A stretch of 64,000 nucleotides of DNA, from the NCBI RefSeq assembly GCF_000173075.1, contig NZ_ABVL01000028.1, positions 20,124 through 84,123 of the forward strand, read 5' to 3'. Shown piece after piece: positions 46,169-53,494 of this stretch; the first letter of the stretch is position 1; each line of letters begins with the position of its first letter. The position numbers and the translations under genes were made by a program. The stretch comes from Chthoniobacter flavus Ellin428 (GTDB lineage: Bacteria > Verrucomicrobiota > Verrucomicrobiia > Chthoniobacterales > Chthoniobacteraceae). Under the pieces are notes generated by a model. The model made no database searches. It saw nothing but the letters and a program-made list of their open reading frames with translations, and had not been told where the DNA came from.

Positions 46169-47164
46169 ATGATCCGGCCGTTCGCCATTTTCATCACCAG
46201 TGCCGTCCTGCTCGGCGCGCTTCCGGTCCACGCCCAGTCCCCCGCTTCCGCCTCCCACCTCACGGCCACCACCACGGCTGACAAGACGAAGACGCCGCCG
46301 GTGGACAAACTGCTCCAGCCCCGCACCCCGGTGGCCGGCCAGCCCTTCGACGATCGCGAAATCGAGCTCTATTTCGAAGCCAAAAGCCAAAAGCTCTACA
46401 AAGAAAAGCGCGTCAGCCCGCTGCATTTCGAGCGTCACGTCTGTGGCTTGCAACTCACCAATCCGGGCGCGGAGAAACTCAGCGGTCCGGCGATCGCCGC
46501 CCGAGCCGAAGCCTCCACGCTCGTGCTGGGCGAATTCTCCCGCGAAACGAACAAGAAAAAGAGCGGCATCGCCTTCAACGTCGCCGGCGGCGGCTTTGTC
46601 ATTGCGCCTGGCGTCTGCCTCACCAGTCTCCACGTCGCCAAGGACAAGGATGCCCGCGGTTTCTGCGCCCTCACCCGGGATGGCCATGTCCTCCCCGTTC
46701 GTGAAGTGCTCGCCTACGAACCGGTGAATGACCTCGCCATTCTCCAACTCGACCTGCCCGAAGGTGTAGAGCTGCCCGCCCTGCCGCTCGCCCGTGATCC
46801 CGCGCCCGCGGGTTCCCCGGTCTTCGTCATGAGCCATCCCGACGATCGCTTCTTCCTGCTTTCCACCGGCTATGTCGCCCGTCACACCCTCTGGCGCACG
46901 AAAGCCGGCGTCGAAGCGTTCATGTCCATCACCGCCGATTTCGCCAAGGGCTCAAGCGGTTGTCCGGTGCTCGATGAACACGGCACGGTCATTGGCATCG
47001 TCAACAATACGGAATCGATCTATTACGATGACGATGGCCACCGCAAGCAACTCGACCTGCAAATGGTGGTCAAGAACGCCACGCCTTCCTGGGCCGTGAT
47101 GCCGATGATCGAGGGCACGCCGAAGACCGCCTCGGGCGCGCCGACCGCCGCTCACGCGCCATAA
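46169..47164 (+). CDS. Exported trypsin-like serine protease
   Basis: 331 residues with signal peptide MIRPFAIFITSAVLLGALPVHA. The catalytic domain starts at about residue 140 (GGGFVIAPGVCLTSLHVAKD, His), continues with EPVNDLAILQLD (Asp) and FAKGSSGCPVLDEHGTVIGI (Ser in GSSGCPV), the chymotrypsin/S1C-type triad as in DegP-like proteases but without a PDZ domain. Residues 45-130 form a unique N-terminal region. Probably a periplasmic or secreted quality-control or processing protease; substrates unknown. Preceded by a strong terminator, so independently transcribed. Confidence 0.88.
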   Translation: MIRPFAIFITSAVLLGALPVHAQSPASASHLTATTTADKTKTPPVDKLLQPRTPVAGQPFDDREIELYFEAKSQKLYKEKRVSPLHFERHVCGLQLTNPGAEKLSGPAIAARAEASTLVLGEFSRETNKKKSGIAFNVAGGGFVIAPGVCLTSLHVAKDKDARGFCALTRDGHVLPVREVLAYEPVNDLAILQLDLPEGVELPALPLARDPAPAGSPVFVMSHPDDRFFLLSTGYVARHTLWRTKAGVEAFMSITADFAKGSSGCPVLDEHGTVIGIVNNTESIYYDDDGHRKQLDLQMVVKNATPSWAVMPMIEGTPKTASGAPTAAHAP

Positions 47165-47495
47165 GCCGAACCGGACCGAGCCGGTCTCTGGTGCCACGTT
47201 CACCTGACTCCAAGCGGAGCGGAATTTCGCATTTGCGCGAGAGCGCTTCTCTCAAAGGTGGACGCCGAGCCCGTCTGGCTCTGCCCCCGATCATTCCTCT
47301 TCCTCCTATCTCTTCCATAATTGAAGATGGAAGCGATGGGAGAAATGAGGGTCATAGGAACTCCCGCGCGCTCCCAAAATCCCCCATCGCCCGCGAACGC
47401 CCGCCAGCACTGATTTCCCCATTGACACTCCCGGAGCGCCCCGCTGTTATGCGACCCGTTTCGCCCCCAAAAAGCGCGGGCTTTTTCCCCATTTC
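47165..47495. other. 331-bp gap before the Gfo/Idh/MocA gene
   Basis: It contains a good sigma-70-type promoter at 47422-47450 and, around 47229-47248, a small hairpin (GCGAGAGCGCTTCTC). Nothing else recognisable. Confidence 0.55.
47422..47450 (+). promoter_or_regulatory. Sigma-70-type promoter upstream of the oxidoreductase gene
   Basis: TTGACA (47422-47427, perfect -35), 17-base spacer, TGTTAT (47445-47450, four of six matches to the -10 consensus). Transcription would begin near 47457, about 40 bases before the ATG at 47496. Confidence 0.65.
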
Positions 47496-48629
47496 ATGCC
47501 TTCCAAGAAAATCAACGTCGCCATCGTCGGCCTCGGCTTTGGCGCGGAGTTTATTCCTATCTATCAACGGCATCCGAACGCCCACATGTACGCCATCTGC
47601 CAGCGTACCCCGGAAAAGCTGAATGCGGTCGGGGACGCCTTTGGAATCGAGAAGCGCTACACCAAATTTGAAGAGCTGATCAAAGATCCCGCGGTCGATC
47701 TCGTTCACATCAACTCGCCCATCCCGGATCACGGCTGGCAATCCATCGCCGCGCTCAAGGCCGGCAAGCATGTGAGCTGCACGGTGCCGATGGCCACCAA
47801 CCTCGCCGAGTGCAAGCAGATCGTCGATCTCGTGAAGAAGACCGGTCTCAAGTACATGATGGCCGAGACCGTCGTTTACGCCCGCGAGTATCTCTACATG
47901 AAGGAACTGCTGGACAGCGGCAAGCTCGGCAAACTGCAGTTCGTCCAGGCCTCGCATCAGCAGGATATGGATGGCTGGCCGAACTATTGGCCCGGCCTTC
48001 CGCCCATGTGGTATGCCACACACTGCGTCGGCCCCGTCTCCGGACTCATCGGCGCACCGGCGGAATATGTGAGCTGCTTCGGTTCCGGCACGATCCGCAA
48101 AGAACTCATTAAGAATTACGGCAGCCCCTTTGCCGTCGAGACCGCGCACGTCAAGTATGCCGGCAGCGACGTCAGCGCCCGCATTATCCGCAGCCTCTTC
48201 GATACTGCGCGCCAGTATCGGGAATCCATCGACGTCTACGGCAGCAAGGCCAGCGTCGAATGGCCGCTCATCGAACACGAGCCACTGGTGCTGCACACCG
48301 CCAAGCTGCCCGAGCCGAAGATCCCGAAGCTCGTCAAGACCCCCGATTTCGCCAAGCGTCTGCCCAAGCCTATCCAGGTCTTCACCACCGGAGGCGTCTA
48401 TGGTGGCAAAGGCACCGGCAAGAAATCGCACCGCAGCTTCGTGCAAGGCGCCGGCCACGGCGGCAGCCACCCGCACCTCGTCCACAAAATCATCGACGCG
48501 CTCGTCCATGACCGCGACCCGTTCCCGAACGCGAAGCAATCCGCCAACTGGACCGGGGTCGGCCTCTGCGCCCACGACTCCGCTCTCGCCGGCGGCAAGA
48601 TCGTGAAGCTGCCTACGTGGTCGCTGTAA
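47496..48629 (+). CDS. Gfo/Idh/MocA-family oxidoreductase
   Basis: 377-residue NAD(P)-dependent sugar or polyol oxidoreductase-like protein. The N-terminal Rossmann motif is VAIVGLGFGAEFIPIY; DLVHINSPIPDHGWQSIAALKAGKHV is the family's second strand-helix unit. The usual E-K-P motif that carries the catalytic lysine is replaced here by C-T-V-P-M, so activity may differ. The C-terminal domain includes ASHQQDMDGWPNYWPGLPPMWYATH and HGGSHPHLVHKIIDALVHDRDPFPNA. It has its own promoter. An MFS transporter follows on the same strand after a heptamer hairpin, suggesting uptake and oxidation of one sugar derivative. Confidence 0.9.
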   Translation: MPSKKINVAIVGLGFGAEFIPIYQRHPNAHMYAICQRTPEKLNAVGDAFGIEKRYTKFEELIKDPAVDLVHINSPIPDHGWQSIAALKAGKHVSCTVPMATNLAECKQIVDLVKKTGLKYMMAETVVYAREYLYMKELLDSGKLGKLQFVQASHQQDMDGWPNYWPGLPPMWYATHCVGPVSGLIGAPAEYVSCFGSGTIRKELIKNYGSPFAVETAHVKYAGSDVSARIIRSLFDTARQYRESIDVYGSKASVEWPLIEHEPLVLHTAKLPEPKIPKLVKTPDFAKRLPKPIQVFTTGGVYGGKGTGKKSHRSFVQGAGHGGSHPHLVHKIIDALVHDRDPFPNAKQSANWTGVGLCAHDSALAGGKIVKLPTWSL

Positions 48630-48635
48630 TTCTTT

Positions 48636-48718
48636 TCTTAATCGTTAATCCCTTAATCCTTAATCGTTAATCCTCTGAACGGAGTGATTAAGGATTAAGG
48701 GATCAAAGATTAAGGGAG
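48636..48718. repeat. TTAATCC heptamer hairpin between oxidoreductase and MFS genes
   Basis: CTTAATC-type units (48636-48674) face GATTAAGG units (48686-48716). The core CCCTTAATCCTTAATC pairs perfectly with GATTAAGGATTAAGGG. The array starts about 7 bases after the oxidoreductase stop. Confidence 0.82.
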
Positions 48719-48839
48719 TAAGAGCCTCCCCGAAACCATCCCAACCATCCCGAAAACCGAAACGACCTATCCTTCTATATGTCAGCAACCACTGAGGGGC
48801 ATCGCCCCTAACGCAAAACGCCTGCTTTTTGCAGGCTTC

Positions 48840-50396
48840 ATGGCCATTCTCGCCGCTGGCGTCGGCTTCGCCATTCGCGGCGGCATTCTCGCGAACTGGG
48901 CGGCTGACTTCGGCTTCACCGGCGCCCAGCTCGGCGCCATCGGCGGCGCTGGCTTCACCGGCTTCTGCTTCGGCATCATCATCGGCGGCATCATCGCGGA
49001 CAAGATCGGTTACGGCAAACTCGTCGTCGCCGCATTCGTCTTCCACGTGCTCTCCGCGTTCGTGACCTTCGGCGCGAGCAAAGGCCAACCGCAGGAAACC
49101 GCTTACAATCTCCTCTACTGGGGCACCTTCATCTTCGCGCTGGCCAACGGCACGCTCGAAGCCGTGGCCAACCCGCTGGTCTCCACGCTCTTCCCGCAAA
49201 ACCGCACGCACTATCTCAACATCCTGCACTCCAGCTGGCCGGCGGGCATGGTGCTCGGCGCGCTCTTCACCTCGGCGGTTGGCGAAGCTCACGGCAATAG
49301 CGGCCCGCTTCTCGGCTGGAAGATGCAGCTCGCGGCTTTCCTCCTCCCCACCATCCTCTACGGTGTGCTTTTCCTCGGCCAGAAGTTCCCGAAATCGGAA
49401 GCTTCGAGCAAGGGTCTCGGCATTGGCGAAATGCTCAAGGACGTCGGCATTCTCGGTGGCGCGGTTGCCAGCTACATGCTGGTGCGCTTCTTCCACGACG
49501 CCATGAATCTTCCCTCGCCGGTGGCTTGGGCGATCGGCGCGGTGGCTCTCGCCATCGTGGCTATCGTCACCCGCTTCTCGCTCGGCGCGGTCCTGCTCTG
49601 CGTCTTGTTCATCATCCACGCCATGGTCGGCGCGGTCGAACTCGGCACCGACGGTTGGATTCAGAATATCACCGGCAACATTCTCACCCCCACGCAGGGC
49701 AAGCTGCTCTTCGTTTACACGTCGCTCTTCATGTTCGGTCTGCGCTTCTGCGCCCACTTCATTGAAAAGAACCTCAAGCTCTCGCCCATCGGTCTTCTCT
49801 GTGTCTGCGCGGTTCTCGCCAGCATCGGCCTGAACCTGGTCAGCGGGATCCAGACCTTCATCGGCGCCATCCTGGCCCTCTCGGTCTACGCGCTCGGCAA
49901 GACCTTCTTCTGGCCCACCATGCTGGCCGTCATCGGTGATCGCTTCCCGCGCACCGGCGCTATCGCCATCTCGATCAGCGGTGGTATCGGCATGATGTCC
50001 GCCGGTCTCCTCGGTTCGGCTGGCCTCGGCTATGCCAAGGACCGCTTCGCCGCTGACGAACTCCAAAAGGCGAATCCGGCGGCCTACGCCGAGTTCAAGG
50101 CGGAGAAGCCCAGCACGTTCCTCTTCCTCGCGCCGGTCACCGGCCTCGACGGCACCAAGCTGGCCGACGTCCAGAAGATGAAGCCGGAAGAACGTTCGCC
50201 TGCACAGAAGGCCGTGGCCGACTCCAGCATCCTCGGCGACCGCCGGACCCTGAAGGCCGACTCCTTCATCCCGGCCACCATGTCGATCTGCTATCTCCTG
50301 CTGCTCATCTACTTCATGGCCATCGGCGGCTACAAGCCCGCCCAGATCGACATGGAAAAGATCACCGGCGGCATCGACGGCCCCATGGAGGCCTGA
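48840..50396 (+). CDS. MFS transporter (sugar-type), N-terminus probably extends to 48779
   Basis: 518 residues from ATG 48840. Twelve hydrophobic helices: FMAILAAGVGFAIRGGILAN, FCFGIIIGGIIADKIGYGKL (the MFS loop 2-3 motif) and further pairs up to FIPATMSICYLLLLIYFMAIGG. An unusually long hydrophilic insertion of about 80 residues (KDRFAADELQKANPAAYAEF to RRTLKADS) lies before the last helix. The true start is probably ATG 48779: MSATTEGHRP is followed by NAKRLLFAGF if one C is removed from CCCC at 48805-48808, giving the missing beginning of TM1. Substrate unknown; the neighbouring oxidoreductase suggests a sugar or sugar acid. Confidence 0.9.
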   Translation: MAILAAGVGFAIRGGILANWAADFGFTGAQLGAIGGAGFTGFCFGIIIGGIIADKIGYGKLVVAAFVFHVLSAFVTFGASKGQPQETAYNLLYWGTFIFALANGTLEAVANPLVSTLFPQNRTHYLNILHSSWPAGMVLGALFTSAVGEAHGNSGPLLGWKMQLAAFLLPTILYGVLFLGQKFPKSEASSKGLGIGEMLKDVGILGGAVASYMLVRFFHDAMNLPSPVAWAIGAVALAIVAIVTRFSLGAVLLCVLFIIHAMVGAVELGTDGWIQNITGNILTPTQGKLLFVYTSLFMFGLRFCAHFIEKNLKLSPIGLLCVCAVLASIGLNLVSGIQTFIGAILALSVYALGKTFFWPTMLAVIGDRFPRTGAIAISISGGIGMMSAGLLGSAGLGYAKDRFAADELQKANPAAYAEFKAEKPSTFLFLAPVTGLDGTKLADVQKMKPEERSPAQKAVADSSILGDRRTLKADSFIPATMSICYLLLLIYFMAIGGYKPAQIDMEKITGGIDGPMEA

Positions 50397-50453
50397 CGCC
50401 CGGGGGGGCATTCCGTAATAATACGCACAAGCGGCACTAACACTGCTTTTATG

Positions 50454-50482
50454 AAAGGGACCGGTTCACGCCGGTCCCTTTT
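50454..50482 (+). terminator. Rho-independent terminator after the MFS gene
   Basis: AAAGGGACCGG / CCGGTCCCTTTT: an 8-bp GC-rich stem (50457-50464, 50471-50478), loop TTCACG, T4 tract then CATTTT. Confidence 0.88.
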
Positions 50483-50515
50483 CATTTTGCATTATCGTCA
50501 GCCCGCTTATCTTGC

Positions 50516-51272
50516 ATGATCGCCCCGGTGCCCGAAGATCCGTCCCACAGCCAGAATCCCAATTTCGTTGCGAAGTTTCTGGAGAACGTTCGCGGCACCG
50601 TCCCACTCAGTATCGAGCAGATCGAGGTAATGCTTCAGCTCATCACCGTCGCGCGCGGCGAGCAGATCGGCACCTTCCTCGACCTCGGCTGCGGCGATGG
50701 GGTCCTGGCCTCCGCCATTCTCCACGAGCACCCGGAAGCCCAAGGGGTTGCTCGTCGATTTCTCCGAGCCGATGCTCGACGCCGCCCGGCGCAACTTGGG
50801 CGGGGAGTGGCTATCGCGTGGAATTCCTCGAGGCCAATTTTGCGCAGCCCGGCTGGATCCGCCGCGTTGATCCGCACGCCCCACTCGACGCCATCGTTTC
50901 CGGCTTCGCCCTGCATCACCTGCCCGACGCCCGGCAAACAGGACCTCTATCGGGAGATTTTCGAACTGCTCACCCCCGAGGGGATCTTCCTCAATATCGA
51001 ACACGTCGCCTCGGCCACCCGTTGGACCGAATCCCGACTCGATGACTACATGATCAGCGCGATCTTCGGCAAAGAGCTCTGCTCCCGGCAAAACCCGCGC
51101 CCCCGTGGCGCGCGACTACTACGCCCGGGCGGACAAAGACGCCGGCGTCCTCGCCCCGCTCGAGGTCCAGTGCGACTGGCTGCGCAACATCGGCTTTGAA
51201 AACGTGGAGTGCTTTTTGAAGATGCAGGAGTTGGCGGTCTTCGGCGGGCAACGGCCGGCAATAGGCGCCTGA
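50516..51272 (+). pseudogene. Class I SAM-dependent methyltransferase, frame disrupted at four points
   Basis: ATG 50516. QIGTFLDLGCGDGVLASAIL is the SAM-binding motif I. Removing one base from each of four short runs (GGGG 50744-50747, GGGG 50802-50805, GG 50933-50934, CCC 51084-51086) gives a continuous protein: LLVDFSEPMLDAARRNLGG, YRVEFLEANFAQPGWI, DAIVSGFALHHLPDA, RKQDLYREIFELLTPEG, NIEHVASATRWTESRLDDY, APVARDYYARADKDAGVL, DWLRNIGFENVECFLK, ending TGA at 51272. About 250 residues, a normal methyltransferase-11/25 type. All four lesions are one-base gains in runs of identical bases, which is more like sequencing error than decay. Confidence 0.82.
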
Positions 51273-51278
51273 TAGCAC

Positions 51279-51565
51279 CCAACGTCCAACACCCAAACGC
51301 TCAACATCCAACATCCAATTGCGCAAGCGCAGGGTGGCATTGGAATCTGACATTGGACGTCGTTGCTGGATGACAACTGCTCATTGGATCTCCGCTGCCC
51401 GGAAAGCTCCGGAGGACTCGCCGGAACTCGCAACACTCAATAACGCCGGCGCTGGGCTACGACACTTCTGAATTGGATGTTGGATGTTGGGTGTTGAGTG
51501 TTGGATGTTTTCTTCCTCTGGGTATCGGACGTTGGACGTTTTCTCCATTGGATGTTCGCCGTTGG
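51279..51565. repeat. CCAACAT/TTGGATG heptamer arrays, inverted
   Basis: CAACGTCCAACACCCAAACG-type units (51279-51320) face a long run of TTGGATGTTGGATGTTGGGT-type units (51471-51565). AACATCCAACATCCAATT (51303-51320) is an exact reverse complement of 51471-51488. Between the arms are 150 bases without coding evidence. The right array runs to within about 50 bases of the prenyltransferase start. Confidence 0.82.
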
Positions 51566-51612
51566 ACGTTCATCCTCCCTCCCCCGATGCTCCCCGTCTT
51601 CCTTCACCACCC

Positions 51613-52569
51613 ATGAGCGATACGCCACCCGCCCCTCGCTGGCGAACCTGGCTGCAGCTCCTGCGCGCACCGAATCTTTTCACCGTTCCCGGGGATCCGC
51701 TGGCCGGCTTCCTTCTTACCACCGCTGGTCGCGTCGATCTCCGCCTCGTTTTTGCCATCGTCGCCAGCCTTCTCTTTTACAGCCACGGACTGCTGCTCAA
51801 CGATCTGGCGGATCTCAAGGAAGATCGCCGCGATCGCCCGCAACGTCCGCTGCCGAGCGGCGCGGCGGACAGTCGTGTCGTCCTGCTCGTCGCCATCCTG
51901 CTCGCTGGACTCGCGTTGGTGATCTGCTCCTTCGTGAGCCTGCACAGCATCATCGTCGGCGCCCTCCTGCTCACCGCCATCGTCGTCTACAATCTCTGGG
52001 CCAAGAGAGTCCCGATCCTCGGCCCCATCGTCATGGGCATCTGCCGTGGCCTCAGCATCCTCCTCGGAGCCGCCGCGGGCATGTGGGAATACGTCCTCCC
52101 CACCGGCACCATCATCGGTATCTCGTCCATCCTTTACCACCTCGCCGTCGCCGGGGCGGTGGGCACCGCCCTCTACATCGCGGCCATCACCCACCTGGCC
52201 CGCATCGAAACGCTTTCCGATCCACCCGAGCTTCCCCGCACGCTTCCATACATCACGCTCGTTGTCGTCATCATCGGCTTTTTCTTCGCTGCAATCGATC
52301 GCACGCACCTGCTGAGTTACACCAATATCTGGCTCTATCTCATCGGCGCCTACACGCTCTACGCCGGATCCAAAATCCACCGCCGCCTCACGCGACAACC
52401 GGCTCCGCCAATTCCTCCCATCATCGGCCAGCTCATCCGCCTGCTCCTCCCGCTCCAGGCGATCTTCTGCGTCGCCTCGCGCAGCGCGGCCGGCGCCATC
52501 TCCGCCGCGGTACTGCTCATCCTCTGGCCCATCGCCAAGTCCGTCTCGCGCCGTTTCTACGCGAGTTAA
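51613..52569 (+). CDS. UbiA-family prenyltransferase
   Basis: A 318-residue integral membrane protein with eight to nine helices. The first aspartate motif LLNDLADLKEDRRDRPQRPLPSG (NDxxDxxxD-type, binding Mg-prenyl diphosphate) is clear; the second conserved region (YLIGAYTLYAGSKIHRRL) is less typical. The opening WLQLLRAPNLFTVPGDPLAG suggests the EboC-like or menaquinone/haem-type UbiA group rather than a defined enzyme; the acceptor is unknown. I chose the ATG at 51613 because the upstream frame is heptamer-repeat sequence. The TVP38-family gene converges from the other strand with only three bases between the stops. Confidence 0.88.
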   Translation: MSDTPPAPRWRTWLQLLRAPNLFTVPGDPLAGFLLTTAGRVDLRLVFAIVASLLFYSHGLLLNDLADLKEDRRDRPQRPLPSGAADSRVVLLVAILLAGLALVICSFVSLHSIIVGALLLTAIVVYNLWAKRVPILGPIVMGICRGLSILLGAAAGMWEYVLPTGTIIGISSILYHLAVAGAVGTALYIAAITHLARIETLSDPPELPRTLPYITLVVVIIGFFFAAIDRTHLLSYTNIWLYLIGAYTLYAGSKIHRRLTRQPAPPIPPIIGQLIRLLLPLQAIFCVASRSAAGAISAAVLLILWPIAKSVSRRFYAS

Positions 52570-52572
52570 ATA

Positions 52573-53268
52573 TTACGCCACTGGAGCCTGATCGACCGCC
52601 GCCGGTTCCCCCTTGGACACTGCGGCCTTGGCAATCCGCGCAATGTAATTGAGCGCGCAAATCCCGGCGATGGCACCCACCCCGAGCAAAATGTATTTAC
52701 CGGTCTGGTGAGAGTGATCGGCACTCGACGCCGCGGCCAGATCGTGCGCGCTGGCGCCAATCCAGACGAAAAAGCAATTGGCCGGAATGATCGACAGGAA
52801 GGTTGCGATGAAATAGGGCCAGAACCGAATGGCCGTAAGACCGTAAGCGTAGTTGCAAAGCCCAAACGGCATGGGGCACAGGCGCAGCAAAGCGACGATC
52901 TTGCCACCCTCGCGGCCGATCGCCGCATCAATGAGCCGGAACTTTTCGTGATGCGAGAGATACCGGCTGACCGCTCCGCGGGCGACGTAGCGCGAAATGA
53001 GGAAATTGATCGCTGCCCCCATATTCGTCCCGATGGTAATCGCGATCACTCCCTTCCAGAAACCGAAGATCGCCCCGGCGGCGACGCCAAAGACGGCCAG
53101 CGGGACGAAGGCCATCTGGAGGACAACCAGGCCGATCGCATAGCCAAGCACGCCGACCCAGCCAAGCTGTTGCAGCGTGGCGTGCCACTGGTCAAGACGA
53201 AGAAGCAAATCGTGAAGGAGTGCGGACATGAGGAGCGCGTTATTTGCCAGAAGTCTCGCACTTTGCAA
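52573..53268 (-). CDS. TVP38/TMEM64-family (VTT domain) membrane protein
   Basis: 231 residues; an internal Met at 53229 (MSALLHDLLLRLDQW) is a possible better start. The VTT-domain signature is present: FVPLAVFGVAAGAIFGFWKG, GTNMGAAINFLISRYVARGAV, VALLRLCPMPFGLCNYAYGLTAIRFWPYFIATFLSIIPANCFFVWIG (in pieces). Five to six helices. Members of this DedA-related superfamily are implicated in membrane lipid or ion handling; a specific substrate is not established here. It converges on the UbiA gene. Confidence 0.87.
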   Translation of the reverse strand: MQSARLLANNALLMSALLHDLLLRLDQWHATLQQLGWVGVLGYAIGLVVLQMAFVPLAVFGVAAGAIFGFWKGVIAITIGTNMGAAINFLISRYVARGAVSRYLSHHEKFRLIDAAIGREGGKIVALLRLCPMPFGLCNYAYGLTAIRFWPYFIATFLSIIPANCFFVWIGASAHDLAAASSADHSHQTGKYILLGVGAIAGICALNYIARIAKAAVSKGEPAAVDQAPVA

Positions 53269-53355
53269 CTGCGGCGCGTTTGAAAGAGAAATTCAGCCGC
53301 CAGCCGAACGGAGTATTACGCAGGTCCTTCTGAAACTTTTACAGAGAGAAGAAGT

Positions 53356-53424
53356 GCCTGCGAATCACTCGAATGACACAAATGAAATCCTTCCCCATTC
53401 GCGTCATCTGAGTGATTCGCAGGC
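53356..53424. repeat. 22-bp inverted repeat upstream of the pectate-lyase-like gene
   Basis: GCCTGCGAATCACTCGAATGAC (as two halves, 53356-53377) and 53403-53424 pair over 20 of 22 bases with a 25-base loop that includes CACAAATGAAATCC. It lies in the divergent region upstream of the gene at 53495. Confidence 0.7.
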
Positions 53425-53494
53425 GTCTTCGCTGCCCTTTTTTCCCGCCCGCGCTTTGACGTAAAATCCTTCACCTGAGACGCATCATCCGCCT

